The notes: a model not told the origin generated them from the letters alone. A DNA stretch of 64,000 nt from Rhizophagus irregularis (GCF_026210795.1 NC_089433.1:2753001-2817000); one strand, 5' to 3'. Shown: positions 36,658 to 49,400, counted from the first letter of the stretch. A program made the numbers and translations.

Positions 36658-38125
36658 ATTTTATCCAAATTATAACTTGAGGACTAAATTTAAATTCACC
36701 GAAGATAGATAATTAATTTTGTCATATGATGATAAAAAATTCTTAGATGTATTGCTTGAAAATCAGAAACAGAGCAATAAATTTCTGTTAGATTGTGATA
36801 GACACATATTTATCAACTTGAAAGCAATTCTAAATTTGATTTTATTCTGATAAACTGCGCCACAAATTTGAAATTCCGGATAACAATCTGGTAAATCAAG
36901 ATTTTACTTATTTTATCCACGGCTTTTATCTTCGATCCGGTACACCCGTCCCAGTGTAACAAATACTTTACGATGGAACTAACCGTCATAGATCACGTGA
37001 GCGTGAGGAACGCGTTTTTACAGACTTTTTTGAATGGTCTATCATTCTATCTATATTTGATGTAATCTTATTATGTATTCCGATTAAATAAATAAGTAAA
37101 TAAAAAAATAAGTTGTCTGATACCTATTTGTCACCGCCCGTAACCCGTAAGTATTGCAAATTGTTTGAATGCCAAAAAATGCAAAAAATGGTACGAAAGT
37201 GGCGCATTGGTCAATTAAGTGGCTTCAATGTGACAGTTATGCCACGGGCCATCTGCCAATCAAATGTCATTGAAGTTCATTTCTTTCACCTTTGTGATTA
37301 TATTTACTATATATTCAGTTTTTACTTGTTTCTACTTTTGCTCTTTATTGTTGGGGCAAATACTTGGAAGAAAAAGATTGGCTCTTTATTATTAATCCAT
37401 TCAAAACTTACTCCAAATTGTAAATTTTGATCGAGGATTATCCAGAAAATGATTTTTGTTTATTAGAAATGTGAATGTGTTGTAATAAACAGATAGATGA
37501 TGATATTTTGTTTCTAGGGTTAAATTAAAAAAAGTATTTCGGCCATGTAGATATTTCTATATGTAGTTATGTTTGCTTTGGAAATGCGAAAACCCCATAA
37601 AATTTATAAACTAAATTTCCACATGCAGTAATGAGAATCCAGATCAGCTATTAAGAATTATTATTAATTCACTTCAGGAGGCAAGTTTAAACTAACTTTT
37701 GACAACTTTTATTAAACTAATTTTGATGTCAAATTTATTCTCGGGATACAATTAATATACCTAATTAATAAAAAATCGTGGCTTATATAAGATTTTTTCT
37801 TTATTTCTATTGTAACACAAGTTGTGACAGATTTCCCTTATTTAAAACTTTCGGAGTATATTTGCATAAGTAATTAACGTCGCTTCAATAATACTGTTTC
37901 TGTTTCTTACATTTTAAAGTTATATGTCCTTTGTTTTACTCCTTGCAAACCATAACCTTTATCTATAAACAAACTATCTCTCTGTTAACATATTAAACAG
38001 CACGCAAGGAATAAAACAACTTAATAAAAATTTAACCACTTTCTTTTTATTCCTACAACTTTTGTTCGCAACCTTGTGATTATTTTTGCAAACCTTGCAA
38101 CGTAAGAACTCTATTAACTCTTATT
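36658..38125. other. Intergenic region with an E-box; no supported gene
   Basis: TCACGTGA at 36993-37000, 336 bases before the NTF2-like start. A 105-codon frame near 37113 starts with TTG and is open over a moderately GC-rich core (37120-37290, Cys-rich in one frame: CKLFECQK); this could be a relic of a Cys-rich reading frame but I cannot support a gene. The last 250 bp probably hold the 5' leader of the next gene. Confidence 0.4.
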
Positions 38126-40111
38126 ATGAGCCACATGCTTGCAGATTACGAAGCAGTAAGTGTTTTTTAGTGTGTTCTTGAAGTTTCTTGTGTTTTCTAC
38201 TTTAAGCCTTGTATGTAAAAGAATTTATAAAAGCTTATTTTGTGTTCGGAGTTACATATTATTTCCAATATAAAGAGAGTTTCTTTGCTTCGACAATTAC
38301 TTTTCCTTCGTTCTTGATATTTATTATTCTGAAAACTCAATTACCAAGTACAACGACATATAATAAACGCAATTAGTAACAGCCGTAGTTTAAAACCCAT
38401 ATAAGTTATTAACTCCTTCCCCTTTTTTGTGCTCCAACAGAACAACGATATCAACGAGGTTAATGAAACAAACGAGATAAACGAAAACAATACTGAAAAC
38501 TATACCGAAAATAATACTGAAAATAATATTGAAAACACAATTGAGGATATCGACCCACTCCTCTCACCACCTTATGCAATGTCCCCAGGTATAATATTAT
38601 TAGTATTTCGACGCTATAACTCTATCCTTTTTTTCGTTTAATATATTTCTTATTTACCATTACAGTAGTGACCGAAAACGAAAAACAAGTTTTTATCGAC
38701 GAGGTGACTATTTAAAATTCATTAATATTCAAAACAAATATTTTGTCATTAATTAAATATAAAATCATTAATTTATTTATATTAGGTCAACTCCATTAAC
38801 GATACAGAAACTCTTAGACGCATGCTTATACAAAAAGAGCAAGAAAAAGATCACATAGTGAGCAATTTAGACAAAGCAGCACGTGTAGGTCTAGCTATAT
38901 CAGAAGAAAACGAAGAGCTAAGAATGAAGCTTGATTTTTTCACGCAGGCCGAAGAACAGGCGTATATGAAACTTTCCGCTTTAGAAGAGGAGAATAGAAA
39001 ATTATTTTCTAAAGCTTCTCGTAGCAATGAACTTGCTTCTCAGTTAGCTGCTAGTGAGGAACAAAATAAAGTTTTGCGCGAACATAAAGCTTTTCTTCAA
39101 AAAGAACTCGAGACTGCTCGGAGAGAACTAAAACGATTCCGTAAGGAATTGGATAATCTTACCGGTCAAATGAACGATATGACCGAGGACATGTGGGAAT
39201 CACGAAACAAAGTAAGCACGTATGCCAAGAAGTTAGGTAAATATCTAAAATTTTACAATTGTGAAAATCCAATATGAATTTACAATCCTCAATATTAAAT
39301 ATCAATTTCGCTTTAATTTTCAGTGGATGTCGAACAACATCTTGCAGATACGCAAGAAATGAATGTTAATCTTTCCATACAATTGGAAAAGTCGTTGAGC
39401 TCTCAAAAAGTATCTAGTGCAACAACTACTCAGATTGTTAAAATGATTCAAGCCGACCTTGGTAGAGTAAGTATCAAATTTTTCAATAAAATTAAAGTTG
39501 TAATTTTATAGGTGTTTATTTTTTAATCCATTTTTTAGGTTGTTCTCGAGAATGAGCATTTACGTTCTAGCATCAGCGAGTTGGAAAGTCGCCAAGTGAA
39601 ATGCGAGGGCAAATTAAGCGAAATGATGATATCAGCTCAAGAATATGCGCATCTTTTAGAGGAAGCACAAGATACCATACATTCATTAAGTGAGACTCGC
39701 CTCGAATCTGATATCGAAAATTTAGAGATATCACCTGGACGAAGCCGTGGACATACCGACATCGTCAAGGTAAGTTATATACATGTTTTATTTAATTTAT
39801 CATTATATAAATAGCTATATTAAAATTCGATATTTTAGGAGTCTCCACCATTGAAAGGCACGCCCTTCTCAACGGAAGTTGAGCAACATTTGGAAAAGAC
39901 CATAGAAGAAAGACTCATTTCACAAATGAATCCGACCCGAACTCATTTTCCACAGGGTCATAACACATCTGTAGATGTAAAGAAAGCGGCAGCAGGCCTA
40001 AAATATTTGTTATCTGCACGCGAAGTAGAAGGGAAAGATGGTGGTAAAGGCAAAAGTCCAGAAAGACGACCATTCGGTGGCCATGTACTCCATTCTTACA
40101 ACGTTCGATAA
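38126..40111 (+). CDS. Coiled-coil protein with a CC1-box-like dynein adaptor motif
   Basis: Seven exons (38126-38155, 38441-38588, 38666-38703, 38786-39236, 39324-39466, 39539-39769, 39839-40111) give 437 residues. A short N-terminus with Asn/Glu/Thr repeats (NETNEINENNTENYTENN) is followed by a long coiled coil from about residue 80 to 320. At its start, NLDKAARVGLAISEENEELR resembles the CC1 box (AAxxG then LxxE) by which BICD, BICDR, Spindly and TRAK/HAP1 bind the dynein light intermediate chain. The tail is basic and disordered (KGKSPERRPFGGH). A cargo-adaptor role is inferred from the motif and coiled coil; other coiled-coil families remain possible. Confidence 0.65.
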
Positions 40112-41341
40112 ATGAAATTTAGTTTTGTTTCGAGTAATTCATAAACAATCTCGAAAAAAAATGGGCGGATTAAAAGAAGACATTTTTATTATTTTTTTTT
40201 TATATATCTTTTTTTATTCTAAACATTATACTCATTATTATAATTTTTACATTTAGTTATATACAATTACGATCTATTATTATCATAATGGATAAGTCTT
40301 TTAAATTAGAAATTATGACTTTTGAATTAATTATAACGTGTTTTTCATGTGATTCAAGTCAGTTATATAGACGCACGCAAATGATTTTGTTTATTTACAT
40401 TTTAATTCGCTTTTTTTGTTCATAATTTGTACATATAAAATGCCTAAGCGGTAATGATTGCCTTTTTTCCTTTCAACAACACATTACCCTAAAAAAAAAA
40501 GACATTTTAAAGCAGAACTTCTCATTAGCAAAAAAAAAAAGTTATTCTTATATATATTCATTTCTATCTAGGAATTCTTTTCTCTCTCTATATATGTTTG
40601 ATAGAGTATTAAAGAATAAGGAAAATTATAATTCAGTTTCTCTTTGATCTCAAAGGTCATATAATTATTAATTGTTAAATCACAAGTACATCCCGCATAT
40701 AATAAGAGAATGGTATCTTTATTTATTACTTATTTATTATTATTATTATATTTTATTTTCATCAAAAAAATTCCACATAGTGATATTTAGCGTAACAATT
40801 TATTTAAAAAATTAGTGATAGTTTAATATATTCAATGAAGAAGCATTTTAATTACAAATAAAAAAAATTCAATTTATTTTCATTATTAATTGAAAAGTAC
40901 TAATATTACAACGTACATCCTACCAGAGTTTAGGAGTTATGCACTTGCACGTGATAACGTTAAACTTAACTCCGTTAATATCGTTCACACATGATGCGTA
41001 AGTTAAGGATGCTTGCCAATTTAAATAGTTCTATTTGTTCGTTATTTACTATTAAATCAGCACTACATAAGAAAGAAGAAATTTACGACCACACTGGCAA
41101 GACAAATGTAAATACTGAAATTTTATCACATTTGCTTTCAAAACTTCGGGAAAATTTTTAAAAGAAAAAATTATGTTTATATGGAAGTAGTGATATCCTT
41201 ATCCCGATCGAGATTCTCTATTGTTACACGAATCACGAATTAAAGCATGAAAACGTTTTTTGCTTTGACGATCAATACAAAGTGTCTGTCTTTGAAATAA
41301 ATGAAATAAATACACAAATATAAATACATATCGTACAAAAT
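40112..41341. other. AT-rich intergenic region
   Basis: 1.2 kb without a supported gene. Contains a CACGTGA half-palindrome near 40950 (gcacgtgataacg). The last 300 bp, with tcccgatcgag and CTTTGACG, are presumably the promoter of IES2. Confidence 0.4.
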
Positions 41342-42866
41342 ATGGTGACCTCATCAAGAAGACCATCCACGAGGCGATCCACTTCTCTTTATAGTCGATC
41401 TAGACAAGAAATACCGCCAAAAGTATATGGTCCACCTTCTGACGTTAGTGAACTAGAATCTGACGAATCTGTACCTTCTGAAGAAGACGAAGAAGAAAGA
41501 AATAAGTTAGAAGACGCTACATATCAGTCGGAAGAAGACGAAATGGACGAGGAACAGGATATGATGGAAGAAGAGTTGGAAGAGGAAGAGGAAGAAAATG
41601 AACAGGTTGAAGAACCTGAGGAAGATATTGAAGGGGAAATAGAGCAAATTGATGACATAGATGTAGAAGTAGAAGAAATTGATGATGTTGATGATGCTAC
41701 TCCTGTCGATGATGAAGAAGATTTTGAGGCAGAGGAGGAAGAGAGCGACGAGGTGGATGAGGATGAAGATGAAGAAGAGGATGAAGAACAAAGTGATTAT
41801 GAAGAGGAAGTTACTACCAGAAAAACAAGAGGAGGATCACAACGAAGTCAGCAAGGTCAAAAACAACAATCCTCATCTTTAAAAGGAAAACTAAAAATAC
41901 AACCTGAAAAACAACCATCTTCAAGGAAAAGAGGTATGTGATGTGCAATCAAAATTTATGATTTACATCAACTTTGACATTACTTTACTAACACTGCAAT
42001 GTTAATTTACTGTTTGTAAATAGGAAGGTGTGATAAATTGAATATTTCTTTTTGACAAATTTTATTATTTGATTAATGATATTAACTTTAATGAGACGTT
42101 ACTTCGTATAGCATTGCTGAACCGTCTTCATATGGTCACCAAATACTTACAAAAAGACAGAGAGCAAAACTTAATGAAAATTACCAGCAGGATTTACTAC
42201 AGCTTCCAATGGGTAATTCATACTTTTTATTTGTTAAAAGATATATTTTTTTATTTATTTTATTTAATTAATTTAGAACCAATGAAAAAGAAACATATGA
42301 CAGAAGAAGAAATTGCTTTAAAAAAATCTGAAATCGCAAGACGAAGGAAACATCAGAGTATACAGCGCGCTGAACAGGACAAGGTAAATTTATATTTTGA
42401 AAATTTTGACGATAGTTTTTCCAGGAAATAAAGCTTATTATTTTATGTAAATGAAAGATGGACACTATAAATCGCCTCTTAAAGAAGCAAACTACAAAGA
42501 GACGAACAAAGGATCAAGAAGATACGGATAGTGTACATAATGACACTAATAGTTCTAGTATATTGCCACCTTCATCGTTTCATTATGTGAACAATGCCGA
42601 GGGAGCAACTTTGTCAATTCCAGCAGGGGTTGAAATACCAATACGGTTTGGAAAGGGTCCAAAGTAAGAATTCTTAACAACTATTTTTTGTCTTTAATTA
42701 TATTTGGTGAAATTAAATATCTTAATTTATTTGTTATAGATATCCTCCTCCTATACCAGATTGTGCGTTCCCTGGCTGTAATGTTCCAAAAAAATATCGT
42801 AGTGTCAAAACCTTTGAATATGCTTGTTCAATGGATCATTTACATAAATTAGAATCTAGAGGATAG
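41342..42866 (+). CDS. IES2: INO80 complex subunit IES2 / INO80B
   Basis: Activating subunit of the INO80 nucleosome remodeller, nuclear. The first exon (ATG at 41342, to about 41937) encodes a basic start (SSRRPSTRRSTSLYSRSR), a very acidic stretch of about 110 residues with long Glu/Asp runs, and a basic linker (TTRKTRGGSQRSQQGQK). The family core is split over the next exons: LTKRQRAKLNENYQQDLLQL near 42130, PMEPMKKKHMTEEEIALKKS, then ARRRKHQSIQRAEQDK. The C-terminus is the zf-HIT-like end: IPDCAFPGCNVPKKYRSVKT followed by Cys/His (CSMDH). The join between exon 1 and the core needs phase 2 and is unresolved (possibly a 4 nt microexon). Confidence 0.9.
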
Positions 42867-44208
42867 ATATTAGCAAGGAATTTTACGAATGGTTTAATTC
42901 TGCTTAATTACTTCATATTTGACTTCCGGGATGTCATTTAATTTAAAAATTTACATTAAATAGCTTTAATATATTTAATATTAACATTGTAAAATAATTA
43001 TTTAAATGTGAAGATTCAATTATAACTTTAAATTAGAAAGCATTTATAATGAAAACCAATCCAGTACTTTTTCTCCAATATCCACGGTATATAGTACAAA
43101 GGAGGTATTACAGCATGGGGGCAGGACAATCCATAATTATGGGACGAATGTATAGGTAGAAAAACACGTAACGTAATTGTTAAGTCGGTTTGATTGATTT
43201 AGCAATATAAAATCAAATTTTAATATTCGATATATGCATAATAAATAATTCTTATTAGTGAATAAATGAAATAAACAAATAACAGTTTATTTTCCTAAGT
43301 TGATGTTATTCATGTCTAGAGATATGATTAAGATATGATTACAAATTAAGAAAACATCGTGATCAGAAAGAATATAGACTTTGATCTTTGAGTAAGCATC
43401 ATTGGTGTCTAACCTCAAAACAGTCGTAACTCCTTCACAGTGAATTCGCTCTCACTAGATTCGTGTACGTAGCAAATTGTAGAAATTTTAACTGCCACTG
43501 TATTAAAATCTTTTTTTTTCTTTCATTCGTATAAGTACACAAAAAAAAATATCAAGTTTTATAACGGTTTTTTTCATACCTTTTTTTATAATATTTCGAA
43601 AAGAATCTCATTCCCATTCTCATGAAAAAATTCTCATGAGGCTTCAAAAACTTCACAAGGATACAAATTTTTTAACTACACTTCCTTATATAACATATTT
43701 TACATTTTTCATTGTCACTTTGCGCTTACAATAGTAAAAAAATGAGATATCTCGACAAGTAACAAAGATAGTTAAAAAAAAAAAATTTCACGAAATGATA
43801 ATCTTATTTATTTATTAATTTATTTTATGGATAGTTAGGAGAACTACATTGATAATTTGTAAACTAATTTAAAAAATTATAAAAAAACACAATATCGAAC
43901 TTCACTCAATTAAAATCAAGCCCTAACTAGAATTATAAAAGAAACTATCAAGAAACCCGACCGAATCAAGACAGTAAAAAAAAGAAAAAAATATAAAAGG
44001 ACTATTCTAGCTCGTAGGTAAACTAAACCATAAAAACGATCGAACGTTGAGGAAAGAAAAGTAGAAGCCTCTGCAGACGACGAACCATTGTACGATAATT
44101 TTCCAATCAGGAATACTATGAATGTCAACACACGTGAATTTTGAATAGTCTGCATGTGATCGATGTAATTGATTTAAATCCAAATTCAAAACTTTCAATG
44201 CAATCAAT
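42867..44208. other. AT-rich intergenic region
   Basis: 1.3 kb with A/T runs and minus-strand frames near 43916-44240 that do not look coding (they overlap the 5' end of the next gene). Nothing else supported. Confidence 0.4.
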
Positions 44209-44801
44209 ATGATTTCGTCCGTATCAGAACCTCCATACAAGTTAAGAGCAAACTTGACACCATATCAAAGAATTACAACCACATGCTTGTTAGGAGGAAT
44301 ATGGGGTTTTATATTGGGTAGTCGAGAAGGAGCAAAACGGTCCTCCTTGCAGTATTTAGCAGAACGTGCACATATATTACCAAAAACCAAAGAACAGTGG
44401 TACTTATATCATAGAAATAAAAATTATAAGGTTATATTAGGAGCGGTAAAAGTTGGCTTACCTTATGCTGCAAAAATGAGCTCATTGTGTTTTCTGTATA
44501 GTGGTTTAGAAACTACGTTGGATTTTATTAGAAAAGAGAATGATATAATTAACAGTTTAATAGCCGGTATTATAAGTGGTACGATTGTTTCCGGAATATG
44601 TAAGTAAATTTTGATTTTTTTTTTTGTTTAGCTTTTTAACTGATTAACGAACTTATTTGCAATTTCTTAGATCAATTACCGAAGCAAAGTACAAAATATG
44701 CACTTATGGTTGGAGCGGGTATTGGTTTAATAACTGGAGGATTACAAGATGTCATAAGATACAAACAAGGCCAAAAAATTTGGTATTTAGAAAGGAAATA
44801 G
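44209..44801 (+). CDS. Tim17/Tim22/Tim23 family protein (TIMMDC1-like)
   Basis: Two exons (44209-44599, 44671-44801) give 173 residues. Several Gly-rich hydrophobic segments are typical of the family: TCLLGGIWGFILGSREG, VILGAVKVGLPYAAKMSSLC, SLIAGIISGTIVSGI and YALMVGAGIGLITGGLQDVI. The signature-like phrase GLETTLDFIRKENDIINSLI parallels the conserved family phrase before the third helix. Probably a mitochondrial inner-membrane translocase-related or complex I assembly (TIMMDC1-type) protein; the exact orthologue is not settled. It converges with the phosphodiesterase gene 72 bases away. Confidence 0.75.
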
Positions 44802-44873
44802 AATGTTACTTTAATTAGGCAATGTATATTATGTTATTAAAAATATAATAAAATATGATATTGCTCGATTTAT

Positions 44874-46090
44874 TTAAGAGCTAATGAGACATGTAGAAAC
44901 ACCGTAATGATCTGTAAGAATAAATATAAAATATAATTAATCATTTCATCAGAACAGAGATAATAAGGTTTTTTTTAGTAATTTTATATACCGGATAATT
45001 GAGTGACTGAAGCGTCACTCACGAAAAATTCTTCAACACGAGTTCTCTGAATATCGATTGTAACTCGTTTTTTTGATTGATCTGTGCCAATCAAGAGGAC
45101 GTAATCCAAACTGGCCTGAGCAAGCAAATCATCTTTTCCTGTTAGAACTGTTTCTTTTGGACTTACAGTTCCATCATCAGCAACAATTACATCACCAAAT
45201 GTGATTGGATGATGTTCATACCGCTCTTTAAGCACATCTTTTACACCAACTATTTTGGAATTATTATATATACGTTTATCAGGAGAAGCTGATGCATCAA
45301 TTTGATTAGCTTCAATTCCTTCACCGCTCAAAATTTTAATCATGTTTAAATATTCATCAGTATCTCCGTTGACATTAGAAGAATCAGGCTGTGGACGTGA
45401 ATTAACGTTCAAGTCACCAACTAGAATAATCGGTTCTTCGGGTAATGCATTTAAAGTACATTTATCAATAAATTTACGAAGAAGTGATAATTGTTCCTGA
45501 CGAACAAGTACGGATTTATCCGTTAAAGGTGGTGCTGATACATAAGAAGCTTGAGTATGGGTCATAAAAAGATGGATAACGTTGTTTTGAGCCAACTCTA
45601 TTTTTGCATACAATGCTCCTTTATCAGAAAATCTTGAACCCATTAATATTTAAAATTAATATTTATTAAAAAAATATAAATAATAAAAAGAATTAATTAA
45701 TAAAACGTACCTATCAGAATGAACCCCACTTGGATATATAAGTATATCTCTTTCTTTAATAGGGAACTTGCTCAGCATAACTAACCCGCCATCAATAGCT
45801 AAATTAAACACTGTGTTGCAAGGTGAGGTCAGAGAATAATTAAACCCTTCTTTACGAGCAGCTTCTAATAGTCGAGTACGACGACTACTTCCAAATTGAA
45901 ACATTTCTTCCAAACATATTATATCATATTCTTTTAATACATTCCTAATAAAATATTCAAGTCTAAATTCTTTATAGTCGCTAAAATTATTTTTAATAAG
46001 TGGGGGTCTCATAAAAAAGTTGTATGTCAAGAGACGCGGCTCATTTCTTGATTGAGCACCACTTTCATCATTTTTATGAGCATTAAACAT
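44874..46090 (-). CDS. Neutral sphingomyelinase-like endonuclease/exonuclease/phosphatase-family phosphodiesterase
   Basis: Three exons (46090-45711, 45632-44992, 44911-44874) give 352 residues. The catalytic set of the family is complete: Asn in LLTYNFFMRPP, Glu in IICLEEMFQFG, the block GGLVMLSKFPI then SDRFSDKGALYAKI (typical of sphingomyelinase-type members), His in LFMTHTQAS, Asp and Asn in LVGDLNVNSR, Asp in ASLDYVLL, and Asp-His in SDHYGV. The SDH motif is supplied only by the small third exon; without it the frame would stop after LSGI and lose the catalytic His. No membrane helix and no signal peptide, so unlike yeast Isc1. Substrate (sphingomyelin or inositol-phosphoceramide) is inferred. 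Confidence 0.85.
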
Positions 46091-46201
46091 TATTTCTTAC
46101 TAACAATAAAGAACATTTTATACATTTGATAATTTGATATTAAATTTGATGCGGATTTCTAAAATGGTAGAACAATATCTACATCTTTCTACATACTCTA
46201 C

Positions 46202-46209
46202 TCACGTGA
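46202..46209. promoter_or_regulatory. Palindromic E-box TCACGTGA
   Basis: 112 bases upstream of the phosphodiesterase start codon (46090, minus strand) and 50 bases before the tRNA-Gly gene. Same octamer as upstream of ITPA. Confidence 0.45.
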
Positions 46210-46258
46210 TCTTAAAAATAAGAAATATGATTCATTTTCACCAAGTGATATATAACGA

Positions 46259-46342
46259 GCATCAGTAGTATAGCGGTAGAATACTCGCCTTCCAAGATAC
46301 TTGAGAAAGCGAGTGGCCCGGGTTCAACTCCCGGCTGATGCA
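46259..46342 (+). tRNA. trnG-UCC: tRNA-Gly (anticodon UCC) with a 13 nt intron
   Basis: Acceptor stem GCATCAG (46259-46265) pairs with CTGATGC (46335-46341), discriminator A46342. Anticodon stem CTCGC/GCGAG; loop C-T-TCC-A-A with anticodon TCC at 46291-46293. A 13 nt intron (46295-46307) sits after position 37, the canonical nuclear tRNA intron site; the spliced tRNA is 71 nt, the usual length for tRNA-Gly. B box GGTTCAACTCC at 46321-46331. A T9 run at 46357-46365 is the polymerase III terminator. Lies in the 368 bp divergent gap between the phosphodiesterase and COG5. Confidence 0.95.
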
Positions 46343-46356
46343 GTTAAAATACGAAA

Positions 46357-46365
46357 TTTTTTTTT
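46357..46365 (+). terminator. Polymerase III T-run terminator of tRNA-Gly
   Basis: Nine consecutive T residues starting 15 bases after the tRNA end. Confidence 0.8.
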
Positions 46366-46458
46366 CGGTATCACTTTTTTCGTGTAACTATCGTATTAGT
46401 TACACGGATAAAAGAGTTAAAATTTTTTTTGCTTGGTGATTTTAATTTTTATAGTGTG

Positions 46459-49400
46459 ATGGCCGATATACCGGAACCAGATTTATATATTGGTATGATA
46501 TTTATCTATCTAGTAACATGAAATCTTTTTATTAACAAAATTTCGCTTAGATTATAGGGTATTTTTATCAAATAATTTTGATCCAAAGGAATACGCTAAT
46601 TCTGCAATTAATGCGACATCGGATGGGGATGGAGATATCACCATATCGCTTGCAAAGTTATCATTTAGTATAGATAATTTAAATAAACAATTACATGATC
46701 AGGTTTGTTCCGTTCGTCGAAATAAATGCTGATATTTTTATATTTAACTGAAGTTTTCTATTTTAATTGTAATAGGTTACCTCTCATTTTGAGGATTTGA
46801 TATCACAAGCTGCTGGAACAAGAGATTTGGAAGTTGTGTTGAATACCGTTAAAGATGGAATTCAATCACTTAACACATCGTTAGACAGGTAAACGTGTAT
46901 ATAATCAGTTAAAGATCAGAGATAAAATGCTGACGATACTTAGCTTAATCTTTATATAATAAATAGACTTAAAACAAAAATATTCGCGCCTTACGCGCAG
47001 ATAAAGAATTATACTGTTCAATTGGAAAGATTACAAGCTGCATCAGAATTATTACGTAATGTCGAAAGATTCTTTTATTTATCAAGATGTTTAGAAGGTC
47101 AATTGTCTAATATCGATAATGAAAAGGAAAAAGGAATTGAATATACAAAGGCTGCTTTGAACCTTGGTGAATTAGGTGTGAAATTATGGAACACTCTTTG
47201 TCTCCTAATTTTCATTACAGTTTTGATTTTAATATTTATTTATGTAATTTACCAAAGAGATTCTTTTACGAGATGTAAATTTTGATGGAATTGAACCCGT
47301 TCAAGATCAATTACCAGTAATCCATCAAGCCAGAAACAATATAACTAGAGAAGCACAGCGATTATTAGATGATGGAATAAATAAACAGGTAAAATGCTTG
47401 CTACCTAAAATTCTTGTATTATACAAGGATAGATCATTGCCTCAGATTTATTACTTGAAAATTTGAATTTCCATATAGTGACCAAAGAAGATTTCGATGT
47501 ATTATCTTCTGATTCTAGCTAGTAAATCCAATATAAATACTGGAAATTTCAACTCTGTAATACCCAAACTTAACGAGAAATAGTTGAATATTTGGGGTAA
47601 TTTACATATATATTTTTTAATTGATTAGAATGGAGCAGATATCTCTCTTGGTCTCCAAATTTTTCATAATCTCCATGAAATGGGAGAATATGTTTCCAAA
47701 TATATTGATGACATATCTAGAAAGTTACTGGATCAGATGAAAAATGCTGTTGATGTAACATCATTACAAAAAGAAGTTAAAGGTACATTAGGTACATTGT
47801 AAGATTTATTAAAATTTCTATGATTTACAACTCCTTCGATTTATAGATTCTGGTGTTATTCCAATAAAAGGGATTCGCCGGTTGGGATTAGAACCATCAA
47901 CTGGAACAACAACATTATGGGCCACAGCATTGTGGAAACGTATGGAAGCATTGATGGATGAAATTGGTGAAAGCTGTAGTAAGGTCTTTTTTCCTCGGTT
48001 TTTTTTTGTGTATTTCTTCAAAATTTACAACGGGATTTAATTAGAATGCAATTTTATTTTTTATAGATTTACATGTTAGAACGTGCGTTGGCTAGCGAAA
48101 AAGATACAATAACTCATAGCACATATTTAGATGAAGTTTCTAAGGTTAGTCAAGCTTTTTTTTTTCTTAATTGAATATTAATCTAGAGAATTCCGTGAAA
48201 TAATTCCGTGAAATAATTGCGTTTACTTCTTTTAGATATTAGATGGGGGATTGGTTCAACATTTTTGGAAAATTCTTTCTTTAAATTTTGAAAAAGAACT
48301 AAAAGAAGCCACCAAAGGTAGTTTATTTCTTAAAATTCTTAATTATCTAATTATCTTTAGAATTTACAAATATATATTTCAATATTTATTCAAAGGATCA
48401 ACTTTTTTACAACAAACATTTGTCGGTGGATATCCGAAGCTATTAAGGTTATTCCATGAGTTTTTTGCGAAACTTGAAAAACGTTGTGATCTAAAGTTGG
48501 ATGGTGATTTTCAAAGGCAAGCAGAAAAAATCAATTAATTTTAATTAAAAGAGATTTGAAGTCCTTGAAATTTTTTAAATCTGATGGAGATTAGTTAAAA
48601 TTTAACAGCCAGGAAACTTTAGTTATGCTTCATAGTATATCGAGTTTTGAAGCAGGTTACTTGGCGCGTTCAGTGACGAGAATGTTTGATCCAATTAATA
48701 TGGCATTTCCCACTGGGTTATCTCGTGCTCCCCCAACTAAAAGTGACGTTACAAATATCATAAGAGCTATTTCCAGGTAAAGTAGCTCATTTTTATCCAA
48801 TATATTCATCCTTGACCTAATTCAATTAATTTTTGTTTAGTGAATTGGAAGTAGCCAAACTTGATTCAAATTTGTTACGATCAGTGGCAAAGAATGTTGT
48901 TAAAGCTTTGAATTTGTATTGTGTCAAGTCTGAATCTATGGTATTTATAAATTATATTTAAGCTCTCAGAAATAATGATTCATGACTGAATTATAATTTA
49001 ATGTAGGTTACAGTTGATGCAACAGCATATCAAATATTTGGACCTGGTCCAGCCACCGCCTCACAAATTATAAATCTTGAACTTGTTACGACTTTGTATC
49101 AATTACATCAATCAGTTTGGAAAATATTAGAAGAATACCCTGATGCTGTTACTGAAATAATATTTGATGCTGTTGAGGTAAAAATTCATTATATTTCTAC
49201 TTTTATGTTTTTATTTAAGAAAAAAGAGAGAAATTACAAATTACAAACATTGGTTTAATAATTGGCTTAGCATACAAGGAAAGTAATGCTTAATATAGTT
49301 GATCCATTGATACAGCATATTAAAAAGGAGTTAGAAAATACATTACTTAAAATTCATCGGGAAGATTTTTCAAGGTTAGAAAATAGTTATTTTCTTTATT

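Noticed and set aside
37113-37430. 105-codon frame with a Cys-containing start
   Set aside because: Starts with TTG and runs into hydrophobic low-complexity. A Cys-rich alternative frame needs frameshifts. Not enough to call a gene.
41507-41791. 94-codon minus-strand frame opposite the IES2 acidic stretch
   Set aside because: Reverse complement of GAA/GAT-rich codons gives Phe/Leu/Ile runs; shadow of the real gene.
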